43,842 nt of DNA from an uncultured bacterium. Its GTDB lineage: Bacteria > Verrucomicrobiota > Kiritimatiellia > CAIKKV01 > CAIJXV01. A program made the translations under genes and the position numbers. The notes beneath the pieces were generated by a model. The model ran no database searches, was not told the DNA's origin, and was given only the letters and a program-made list of their open reading frames with translations. The stretch lies in contig CAIJXV010000016.1 in assembly GCA_903824675.1 (NCBI GenBank), positions 1 to 43,842 of the forward strand, written 5' to 3'. Below are positions 6,420 through 13,837 of the stretch, one piece after another (within the stretch, counting starts at the first letter, position 1; each line of letters starts with the position of its first letter).

Positions 6420-8633
6420 TTATGGCGAGACGGATTTGATTGTCAACGTGGGCGGAGTGTACCACGGGATATTCCAGGAACCGCCCGAAAGAACCGCCTG
6501 ATAATCTCGCCCCGGTTCAGCGGTGAAGGTTTTCGTAAAGGTTCCCTGCGCCGTCCAATAGACGGTCGATCCACCCGTCCTTCCCGACCAGTCGACCACG
6601 ACTTTATAGTTACCCGGAACCACGCCGGTGGCGCGAGGTGGGGTGGATGATTGTGCCACCCCTGTTTTCAGGTTGGTGAGGGTGATTTTCTTGAAAGAGA
6701 AAGTGGACTGATCCACACCAAATAAGAAGTTGGGATAAAATACCCCGATACTATTGGGCGCCGGTTGGGCATTGGGTGACCCCCATTGCGCCGCCCAAAC
6801 GATCCCGTTGCCGTTAAGCGATTTGATATACCAAAGGCCTTTCATGCTATCGAAGACCGCCAGATCCGAAACCTTATCGCCGTCATAATCCCCTGGAATT
6901 GGTTTGCCCCCACGCCAGCCCCATTGAAGATCCGAAGCAATATTAGATCCGATGCAACTCCGGATATTCCAGTTGCCCGTTACCGTGTCGAAGACCGCCA
7001 GATCATATTTGCCGTCGCCGTCATAATCCCCCGGCACCGGCACCGTGGTGCTCCACCCGCACTGGGCCGCCCAGGATATGGGTGTTCCATCCACGCTCTG
7101 TATATACCAGTTGCCGCTGAGGGTGTCGTATACCGCCAAATCAAACTTGCCGTCTCCGTCATAGTCACCCGGTACCGGTATCGCGGTGCTCCACCCCCAT
7201 TGTTTTTTCCAGCAAATAAGCTTGCCCGCCAGACTCTGAATATACCAGTAGCCGCCCTGGGTATCGAAGACCGCCAGGTCATAAACTCCATCGCCATCGT
7301 AATCGCCCGGCACAGGTTTAGCCGTATTCCAGCCCCATTGAACTTTCCATGCCAGTCGGGTTCCGGTCAGGGTCTGAATGTACCAGTAGCCGCCCTGGGT
7401 ATCGAAGATGGCCTGGTCCCACTTCCCATCGCCGTCATAGTCGCCTGGCACCGGCTTGGCTGTGTTCCAGCCCCATTGGTTGGCCCAGGCGAGAACCTGA
7501 CCTGCCAGCGTTTTAATATACCAGTAGCCGCCCTGAACATCGAAGACCGCCAAGTCCGAAATGCCGTCGGCGTTAAAATCCTGTTCGGTCACCGTATCCA
7601 ACAGGCTTCGTTGCGTGATCGTCAGGATTCGGGGACTGCCATTGGCACCCGAGGCGGTCACGGTGACTGTGCCCGTGCGCGCCGTCAGTTCGGGATTTTC
7701 ATCATAGGACAGCATGATCGTTCCATTGTTTATCCCTGCGCTGCCGCCGGTGATCTTCAACCAGGACTCTGATTCGGCGACGGTATAGGACATAATCCAG
7801 CCGCCGGCATTCATGACCTGAAACATCGTTGTCCCTGCGGCAAAAGGGATGCTCCGGCTGCCCGGCATCAGGCTTAAGGTCGGGGAGGTGGTCGTCAATA
7901 GCTGGGTTGGACGGGAGAAAAGGTTGGTAGTCCACCCGCTCGTTGCCGGGGCATAATAAACGGTTGCTTTGGAACTCGTCTCAAACACAGCGGCATCGAA
8001 GAGGGGGACGTTCCCCAAAAAATAGACCCCGCTGAGGTTGGGGCAGTAAAAAAACATTCCGGATCCCATCTGGGACACGCTGGCGGGGATGATGATGCCC
8101 GTCAGACTCGTGCAGTTGGCAAAGGCATTGTTCCCGATGTTCGTAACGTTCGAACCGATCGTGATGCTGGGCAGGCTAGAGCAATAAGCGAATGCCCAGT
8201 CTCCAATACTTCTGACGCTGGAAGGGATGGTAATGCTGGTCAGCTTGGAGCATTCGAAGAATGCCGAGTTCCCGATGGCAGAGACGTTGGGCGGAATCGT
8301 GACCTGGGTCAGGCCGGAGCATTCTCCGAAGGCATAGTTCCCGATATTGGTCAGGCTGTCGGGGAGGGAAATACTGGTCAGGCTGGTTCGCCAATAGAAC
8401 ACCCAGTCTCCGATGCTGGTGACCGGCAGGGAGTCTACTGACGGGACGATCGTGACTACCCCGCCGGTGCCGGAGTAGCCCGTCACCGAGATCGTGCCAT
8501 TATTGGTGGTGTACTGGAAATCGCCCGCCTGCACCCCGGTCGGGAGTTCCAGGAACAGCCACAGGGGCAGCAGGCCGATGGTCCAGAGGGTTTTTGAAAA
8601 TCCAGCGACGGTGTTCGAGGGGATAATTTTCAC
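6420..8633 (-). CDS. Secreted BspA-type LRR / BACON-like / FG-GAP-like repeat protein
   Basis: A 737-residue protein from GTG 8633 with AAAGGA upstream. Residues 1-36 form a signal peptide. Residues about 60-205 are BspA/LRR_5 repeats (SLTSISLPDSLTNIGNYAF type, about 23 residues each). About 255-342 looks like a BACON/Ig-like domain ending ILTITQ. Residues 351-625 hold six units of exactly 46 residues, each with a calcium-type loop DYDGDGxxDLAVFD and a WYIQS-x-W-x-QWGW strand pair. A further beta domain with aromatic residues ends at 737. Such proteins sit on the surface or are secreted and bind glycans or proteins. No catalytic motif or sorting signal is seen. The nearby esterase and GH42-like gene suggest polysaccharide use, by inference. 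Confidence 0.8.
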   Translation of the reverse strand: MKIIPSNTVAGFSKTLWTIGLLPLWLFLELPTGVQAGDFQYTTNNGTISVTGYSGTGGVVTIVPSVDSLPVTSIGDWVFYWRTSLTSISLPDSLTNIGNYAFGECSGLTQVTIPPNVSAIGNSAFFECSKLTSITIPSSVRSIGDWAFAYCSSLPSITIGSNVTNIGNNAFANCTSLTGIIIPASVSQMGSGMFFYCPNLSGVYFLGNVPLFDAAVFETSSKATVYYAPATSGWTTNLFSRPTQLLTTTSPTLSLMPGSRSIPFAAGTTMFQVMNAGGWIMSYTVAESESWLKITGGSAGINNGTIMLSYDENPELTARTGTVTVTASGANGSPRILTITQRSLLDTVTEQDFNADGISDLAVFDVQGGYWYIKTLAGQVLAWANQWGWNTAKPVPGDYDGDGKWDQAIFDTQGGYWYIQTLTGTRLAWKVQWGWNTAKPVPGDYDGDGVYDLAVFDTQGGYWYIQSLAGKLICWKKQWGWSTAIPVPGDYDGDGKFDLAVYDTLSGNWYIQSVDGTPISWAAQCGWSTTVPVPGDYDGDGKYDLAVFDTVTGNWNIRSCIGSNIASDLQWGWRGGKPIPGDYDGDKVSDLAVFDSMKGLWYIKSLNGNGIVWAAQWGSPNAQPAPNSIGVFYPNFLFGVDQSTFSFKKITLTNLKTGVAQSSTPPRATGVVPGNYKVVVDWSGRTGGSTVYWTAQGTFTKTFTAEPGRDYQAVLSGGSWNIPWYTPPTLTIKSVSP
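6758..7583 (-). repeat. Six tandem 138-bp units encoding FG-GAP-like repeats
   Basis: The calcium-loop motifs start at residues 352, 398, 444, 490, 536 and 582 of the protein, a strict 46-residue (138-base) period. The loop is DFNADG in the first unit and DYDGDK in the last; the four central units keep DYDGDG and are the most alike. This fits tandem duplication inside the gene. Confidence 0.85.
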
Positions 8634-8937
8634 AATGGAATCCTTTGAGCACTTAAATCCTTGTTGAAGCGATGTTGGTTATTCCTACTCTTATTTATCA
8701 GTCAATACCACATAAAAAGTTTGCCGTGATATCCCCTTGCTCCGTGTTAATCAAAAGTCGATCTTTACGAAATTCCTTCGTGCGTAATCTTGTCCGGACA
8801 ACCGTCCGGCCAGATCGTCCAGGCTAATCTTTGCGGGAACGTAGGCGTTGGCGAATCCGGGTTATCCATGCGCCGATCACCCCCACATGACTATTTTCAT
8901 GTGGCTCCCCGGTGAACATAAATGATAATTTTAAACG
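8634..8937. other. Divergent intergenic region (304 bases)
   Basis: This region separates the leftward repeat protein from the rightward GH42-like gene. It is AT-richer near both starts and holds several small dyads: TGTCCGGACA at 8791-8800, CCGGAC/GTCCGG at 8794-8809, and the eight-base dyad at 8883-8904. A TTGACT is visible on the minus strand without a convincing partner box. I see no small gene. Confidence 0.5.
8883..8904. promoter_or_regulatory. Candidate operator: perfect 8-base dyad before the GH42-like gene
   Basis: CCACATGA (8883-8890) and TCATGTGG (8897-8904) pair perfectly around six bases, 34 bases before the GH42-like start. The position suits a repressor or activator site for a sugar-induced gene. 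No T-run follows, so it is not a terminator. Confidence 0.4.
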
Positions 8938-11142
8938 ATGAACACAAATCAATTCCAAAAAATATTCCCTCTAGGCTCTCATCTTTGCCGCGAACCCATG
9001 CCGGCGATGGCCGAACTCAAAAATGACATGGCCCTTCTCAAGCGGAAGGGATTCAATTTGATCAAGCTCCAGGAACACTGGATGCTCGATGAACCCGCCG
9101 AGGGCCGGTACGATTTCAGTCGCTACGAGGAATTGATTGCCGAAGCCGCCCGCCTCGACCTGGGCGTTTATCTCGGGTTGACCTGCGAACAGGCGCCGGC
9201 CTGGCTTTATCGCAAACATCCCGATTGCCGCATGGTGGGGCGCAATGGTCTGCCGATCGCCTACGAAGCGCCCAACACGCTCCCCGGTGACGGCAAACCC
9301 GGGCCCTGTTTCGATCACCCCGGCGCGAGAACCGACATGGTCCGGTTTATCCACGCGCTGGTGGCCTGTCTGGGTCGGTTTGAAAATCTGGTGATCTGGA
9401 ATACCTGGCAGGAAATCGGTTACTGGGCGGAGGGATTAGTGGGCGATTCCGTTTGCTTCTGTCCCCATACGCTCGCCGCGTATCGCGATTGGCTGAAACA
9501 AACCCATGGCGATTTGGATGCCTTGAACCGCACCTGGAATACCCGGTATGCCGAGTGGATCGACATTCTGCCCAATCGGGCTCCGGGCGGCGTGCAACCC
9601 TGTGGTCCCGATATCAGTTGGAAATATTTCATGGACAACATCCAGATCGGGCGCGTCCTCAAAGTCCGGGCGGATGCCATTCGCGCCGCCGATCCGTTGA
9701 AACGGCCGGTCTTTGCCCATAAAGGGGGCCCGGTCATCGGGTCCAGCCAGGATTGGACCTATGCCCGCCAGCAGGATTTTCTAGGCAGTTCCTGTTATCC
9801 GGCCTGGGGTTCCGGTCAGCCGTGGGATGATGTTCAACAAAAAAAACCCATCGGACAGTGGGACGCTTTGCGGACCGAAGTGTGGAGCACCGTGGCGCTT
9901 CAATATGATTATATCCGTTCCGCCAACCCGCCGGGTGTTTCCAGTTGGGCGGCCGAGTTTCAAGGCGGGCCGGTTTCCGTGGGTTTTCATAAGGGACGCA
10001 TTCCCCAACCCGACGACATTCGCCGTTGGATGTTGACCGCCATCGGCTCCGGTGTTTCGGCCATTTCTTTTTGGAATACCCGCGCTGAAATCATGCCGCG
10101 CGAGACCAACGGCTTTGGCCTCCTCGATTCGGTCGGCGATTCGACCGCCCGTTTGGACGAAGCCGGCCGCATCGGAACGGCCCTTCATCGTTTTCCTGAA
10201 TTATTGGGTCAGCCCACCCGCCCGCGGGCCCGCGTCGCCCTGTTGATCGATGAAGATAATTTTCAGTTCTGCTCGCTCTATTCTCCGGGTGGCGAACACC
10301 AAGCTTACAGCATTCGCGGATGGCATCGCATCCTCTGGGATGCCGGGATCCCGGTCGATTTCATCGATCCCCGGTTTATGTCGGCGGCTGAGTTGAACCA
10401 CTATGCCGCCATCATCCTGCCCTTTCTGCTGGCTCCCTCCGAGAACACCGTGACCGCGCTCTCGGCCTATGTCACCCAAGGTGGGCACCTGATCAGCGAT
10501 GCCGCAACCGGCCGCAATAGCCCGGTCGGTGTATGCTTCCGTGGCGAAATGCATCCGGCGTGGAGCCAGTTATTCGGGTGTATACCGGAAGACTTAACCC
10601 TCGTTCGCGAACCGGATGGCCAGTCCCGCTGGTCTTTCCCCGAACGGACCTGGGGGGAATATCGCGAGGCCTGTTTCCTGGAAGGACTAGGTCCCTGCGC
10701 CGAACAAAAGATCCGGGCCAATCTCTATGTGCAGACGTTTCAGCTCAAGGGCGGCACGCCCTTCCTGAAAATCAAAGATCAGATTGCCGGTGTCACCCAT
10801 CAAACCGGAAAAGGCACCACCTGGCTTCTGGGCACCTTTGCCGGTCATAACGGTACCGCCCACTGCGATCCGGCCAGTCGGCGTCTCCTGGTGCAACTCC
10901 TGGCCCGATGCGAGGTCCGGCCGGAACACGCCGGTGCGCTTCTGCTCCAAAAACGAGTTACACCCCAGGCCGAAGCCTGGTGTTTCACCAACCCCACGGC
11001 TGTTCCTGTTGAGGAAACGGTTGATCTGAAAGCTTGGAAACAAGTGGAGGATTTGATCGGTGAGCCGATTCAGCGGAAAGGTCAGACGGTAGTGCTTCGG
11101 GTTGCGCCGCTGGATGTGCGGGTTCTGATCGTGAGCACTTAA
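8938..11142 (+). CDS. GH42-family beta-galactosidase-like glycoside hydrolase
   Basis: A 734-residue protein with the clan GH-A GH42 layout. The TIM barrel spans about 1-390, with KRKGFNLIKLQEHWMLDEPAEGR-type strands typical of the family. The acid/base candidate is Glu159 in WNTWQEIG and the nucleophile candidate is Glu340 in WAAEFQGG. A Rossmann-like trimerisation domain (about 405-530, RVALLIDEDN) and a C-terminal beta domain follow. Family members release terminal galactose or related sugars. No signal peptide, so it should act in the cytoplasm on imported sugars. The residue before the acid/base Glu is Gln rather than the nearly universal Asn. No clear Shine-Dalgarno sequence precedes the ATG; the leader is AT-rich. 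The stop shares TTAA with the opposing gene. Confidence 0.82.
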   Translation: MNTNQFQKIFPLGSHLCREPMPAMAELKNDMALLKRKGFNLIKLQEHWMLDEPAEGRYDFSRYEELIAEAARLDLGVYLGLTCEQAPAWLYRKHPDCRMVGRNGLPIAYEAPNTLPGDGKPGPCFDHPGARTDMVRFIHALVACLGRFENLVIWNTWQEIGYWAEGLVGDSVCFCPHTLAAYRDWLKQTHGDLDALNRTWNTRYAEWIDILPNRAPGGVQPCGPDISWKYFMDNIQIGRVLKVRADAIRAADPLKRPVFAHKGGPVIGSSQDWTYARQQDFLGSSCYPAWGSGQPWDDVQQKKPIGQWDALRTEVWSTVALQYDYIRSANPPGVSSWAAEFQGGPVSVGFHKGRIPQPDDIRRWMLTAIGSGVSAISFWNTRAEIMPRETNGFGLLDSVGDSTARLDEAGRIGTALHRFPELLGQPTRPRARVALLIDEDNFQFCSLYSPGGEHQAYSIRGWHRILWDAGIPVDFIDPRFMSAAELNHYAAIILPFLLAPSENTVTALSAYVTQGGHLISDAATGRNSPVGVCFRGEMHPAWSQLFGCIPEDLTLVREPDGQSRWSFPERTWGEYREACFLEGLGPCAEQKIRANLYVQTFQLKGGTPFLKIKDQIAGVTHQTGKGTTWLLGTFAGHNGTAHCDPASRRLLVQLLARCEVRPEHAGALLLQKRVTPQAEAWCFTNPTAVPVEETVDLKAWKQVEDLIGEPIQRKGQTVVLRVAPLDVRVLIVST

Positions 11143-12362
11143 AGATTCCGGACCATATAAGCCTGGAGAAGTCCGCTTTCGTTGGAATTAAAGAAACCGG
11201 TTTTACCATCCGGCGAAAGAAACGGATGAATATGGCAGCCCTTGAAATCAGTTTTGGGACTGAGCAGGAAGCGGAAAGCCGGACGCTGGGGTCGACCGGC
11301 TTCGTGGAGATGGGTGAGGAAGAGTCCGCCTCCGGGGATAGAGGGGCCATGATCGGTAATGAGGCGACGGCCGAGGTGGTCGGTTCCGAAGTGAAAAAAA
11401 TGGGGTTCCGGAAAATTGCGGCTGAGATCTAGGCGGACGGCGCCGGGCGCGGCGCGTCCCTGGTGGTCGGTATGGGAAGCCCTGCGGCCAGCCAGCAGGC
11501 GCTGGCAGCGATCGCTGTCACTGGTTCCCGTGATGGCCCATTGGCTGTTGCCCCACCAACATTGATGACCCTGGCAATGTTCTTCCGGTACGCGGCCCCA
11601 CGGGAGATCGCGCAGATTCGTTCCGTCATCCCGGATGATATGGATATCGGCGCCGAGTCCGCTGACCAATTGAAGGGTATCGCCCTTGGCATCGCAGGTG
11701 TTCCCATGATTTTCCTGGATCAGAAGATCATGGGCGGCGCGGGGATCGGTGGAGCGGCAATATTGCGGATGGAGATTGCACCAGCTGGGTCCCTCCAGAA
11801 TCAGGCGAACCTCGGCCTTGACGAGATCGAAGACCATCAATCCCCACGGCGCGTTGGGCGTCCGTCCATCGCCCAGATAGGCGGGGATGGCCAGGCGCAA
11901 GCCATCGGAGGAAATGGTGGAAATGGGATAGATCTGGCTGGGTCGATAAGGAGTGCCCGGAAGCGGGGCATCGATGGATAGGAGGGTTTCGCGCCGGGAA
12001 CGGTCGAGCGAAACCCGCTTGAGGATCAACTGCCCGCCGTTGATTTCCGTCTGGTTGATAAAATAATACATCCAGACGCCGTCGGGCGAAAGGGAAGGGG
12101 CGGTGGGGCCAAGCTCGTCGGTTAGAGGAATGAGTTCGCTCTGGTTTTCGAGATCGCAGAGAAGGTAGCGGTGTTGGGGGTCATGCCGATCGGACCCATG
12201 GGAATGGCTGGAACGATGCAGGACGAAGCGCTTGGAGTCGGGGGTGAAAATCTGGGCCTCCATGTAGATATGGGAGGAGGGGACTTCGAGTTCGGTGGTG
12301 ATTTGGAAAACTTCGAGTCCTTTGGGTGAATGGGGGGCGAGGAGATCGGGGCGAAGTTTCAC
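11139..12362 (-). CDS. Oligogalacturonate-lyase-like (PL22-type) beta-propeller protein
   Basis: A 407-residue protein built of WD/TolB-like blades with repeated SPDG turns (LSPDGVWMYYF, FLSPDGKTGFF). Conserved histidines are His198 in NLHPQYC, His266 in QGHQCWWG, His324 in HFGTD and His377/His379 in HIHPFLSPDG. This matches the pattern of PL22 oligogalacturonate lyases, where histidines and a glutamine hold Mn. PL22 enzymes cut unsaturated digalacturonate in the cytoplasm, and no signal peptide is seen here. The GTG start at 12362 overlaps the stop of the radical SAM gene by four bases (GTGA), so it is translated with that operon. Many PL22-like propellers have other or unknown roles. Confidence 0.62.
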   Translation of the reverse strand: MKLRPDLLAPHSPKGLEVFQITTELEVPSSHIYMEAQIFTPDSKRFVLHRSSHSHGSDRHDPQHRYLLCDLENQSELIPLTDELGPTAPSLSPDGVWMYYFINQTEINGGQLILKRVSLDRSRRETLLSIDAPLPGTPYRPSQIYPISTISSDGLRLAIPAYLGDGRTPNAPWGLMVFDLVKAEVRLILEGPSWCNLHPQYCRSTDPRAAHDLLIQENHGNTCDAKGDTLQLVSGLGADIHIIRDDGTNLRDLPWGRVPEEHCQGHQCWWGNSQWAITGTSDSDRCQRLLAGRRASHTDHQGRAAPGAVRLDLSRNFPEPHFFHFGTDHLGRRLITDHGPSIPGGGLFLTHLHEAGRPQRPAFRFLLSPKTDFKGCHIHPFLSPDGKTGFFNSNESGLLQAYMVRNL

Positions 12363-13837
12363 GAAGCGCCTTTTTTACTCAGCGTGGCCGGATTCCGGAA
12401 ATCGAGCAGGTGGCCGAGGACACGCAGGCCGGCGCGCCAGAGGAAGCGGACATCGGCCCAGGAGCGGATCGCGAAGAGCTTACGGAAGATGAACCGCGGG
12501 GTGAGGAACGACGTATAGATGCTGCGGGTGAGAGACAGGAGTTCGTCGTCCGGGATCGGAGTTTTCATGATGGGCTCGCGCATATCGTAGCGATCCCAAT
12601 CCTCGGTTTTAAGCCAGCCATTTTTCTGGCATTCCTTGAACAAGGGGGTGCCGGGGTAGGGGATGACCATGGTGGCCTGCAGGGTATCGATCGAGCCCTT
12701 GGAAAACATACGGCGGGTGAGATCGATGGTCGCCTGGGCTTCGGCACGGGATTCCCAGGGATAGCCGACCATGCAGGTGACATGGGGTTCGAGGCCGGCT
12801 TTTTTGGCCATGGCCATCGAGTTTTCGATATCGCGCGCCTTGCCGCATTTATTGATTCGTTCGAGCGTGGTTTCGGCGGCGGATTCGAGGCCGAACAACA
12901 CGAACCGGAAATTGGCGGCGGCCATGAGATCGTAGTGTTCCTGGTCGAGTACGCCGGGAATCATGTTGCATCCGAGGACGACCCTTTGGTCATAGCCGCG
13001 CTCGCGAACCCCTTCACAAAACCGGCGCAACCATTTACCGGCTGGAAAACAGCCGGAATCATCAAAAATTTCCCGGATGGGAAACCGATCGAGCAGATGG
13101 CCGATTTCATCGAGGAGTTTTTCGGGCTGTTGACTGCGGCAGTTATTGTAGAGGGTGGTCCAGGAACAGAAGGCGCATTTCCCCCACCAGCAATCGCGGC
13201 TGGCCATGGTATAGGTGCCGGGGGTGAATTTAAAATTTCCGTTTTCGACGTTGTAAAGATCCCAGCGGGTCAGAATCCGGTCGATTTCGGGCAATGTATC
13301 CAGATCGTGATCCAACTGAAACAGGCCGGTCGAGCGGATTGCCGAACCGTCGCGGAACCAGATGCCCGGGGGAAGATCGGGTTGCCGACCGGTCAGCGTT
13401 CGGAGCAGGTCGCGCAACAGAAAATCATAATCTCCGCCGGTGAGGATGAAATCGACGGGGCACTGGGCGAGGGTTTCTTCCGGGAGCGCGGTCACATGAT
13501 CGCCGCAGAGGGCGATGCGAACCGTGGGGAAACGGGCCTTCAGATCCCGGATGATCGACCAATGCCGTTTGATCACCGGGGTTTTTGTTTCGAGAAAAAG
13601 GAGATCGGGGTTAAAGGTTCCGACCGCTTCATGAAATCGGGCCGGTGACCAGTTTTCGGCAATACCATCAGCCCAGACGACATCGTGTCCGTCTTGGGCG
13701 ACCAGGGTGGCGGCCCAGGCCGGGACCATGGGATAGACATAGGTGGGCTTATTGAACCATTGGAACTGGCGATTTTGGGAGAGGAGTGGAATTCCCTTTT
13801 CGGACGGCAGGGGAGGATAGGCGATCATGACTTTCAT
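12359..13837 (-). CDS. B12-binding-domain radical SAM enzyme
   Basis: A 492-residue protein. Residues about 1-150 form a cobalamin-binding-type Rossmann domain (MKVMIAYPPLPSEKGIP; VAQDGHDVVWADGI). The radical SAM domain follows, with cluster cysteines Cys216, Cys221 and Cys224 in SRDCWWGKCAFCSW. This is CX4CX2C, one residue longer than the canonical CX3CX2C. Downstream are the usual GLESAAETTLERINK and YPGTPLF segments. Such enzymes methylate or otherwise modify unreactive carbons, often in lipids, antibiotics or peptides. Start and stop overlap both neighbours (ATGA upstream, GTGA downstream), so it works in one operon with a glycosyltransferase and a PL22-like protein. The substrate is unknown. 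Confidence 0.85.
   Translation of the reverse strand: MKVMIAYPPLPSEKGIPLLSQNRQFQWFNKPTYVYPMVPAWAATLVAQDGHDVVWADGIAENWSPARFHEAVGTFNPDLLFLETKTPVIKRHWSIIRDLKARFPTVRIALCGDHVTALPEETLAQCPVDFILTGGDYDFLLRDLLRTLTGRQPDLPPGIWFRDGSAIRSTGLFQLDHDLDTLPEIDRILTRWDLYNVENGNFKFTPGTYTMASRDCWWGKCAFCSWTTLYNNCRSQQPEKLLDEIGHLLDRFPIREIFDDSGCFPAGKWLRRFCEGVRERGYDQRVVLGCNMIPGVLDQEHYDLMAAANFRFVLFGLESAAETTLERINKCGKARDIENSMAMAKKAGLEPHVTCMVGYPWESRAEAQATIDLTRRMFSKGSIDTLQATMVIPYPGTPLFKECQKNGWLKTEDWDRYDMREPIMKTPIPDDELLSLTRSIYTSFLTPRFIFRKLFAIRSWADVRFLWRAGLRVLGHLLDFRNPATLSKKGAS

Noticed and set aside
6786-7772. Plus-strand frame with a regular repeat pattern opposite the FG-GAP-like region
   Set aside because: Its regularity comes from the 138-base coding repeats on the other strand.
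8646-11143. Exact 12-base direct repeat TGAGCACTTAAA at 8646-8657 and 11132-11143 flanking the GH42-like gene
   Set aside because: A 12-base match is expected many times by chance in 44 kb; no other sign of a mobile unit.
12326-13648. Long plus-strand open frame (440 codons) opposite the radical SAM gene
   Set aside because: It lies wholly antisense to a gene with clear motifs and overlapping operon neighbours. Its composition is the Gly/Glu/Asp-rich shadow expected from the complement.
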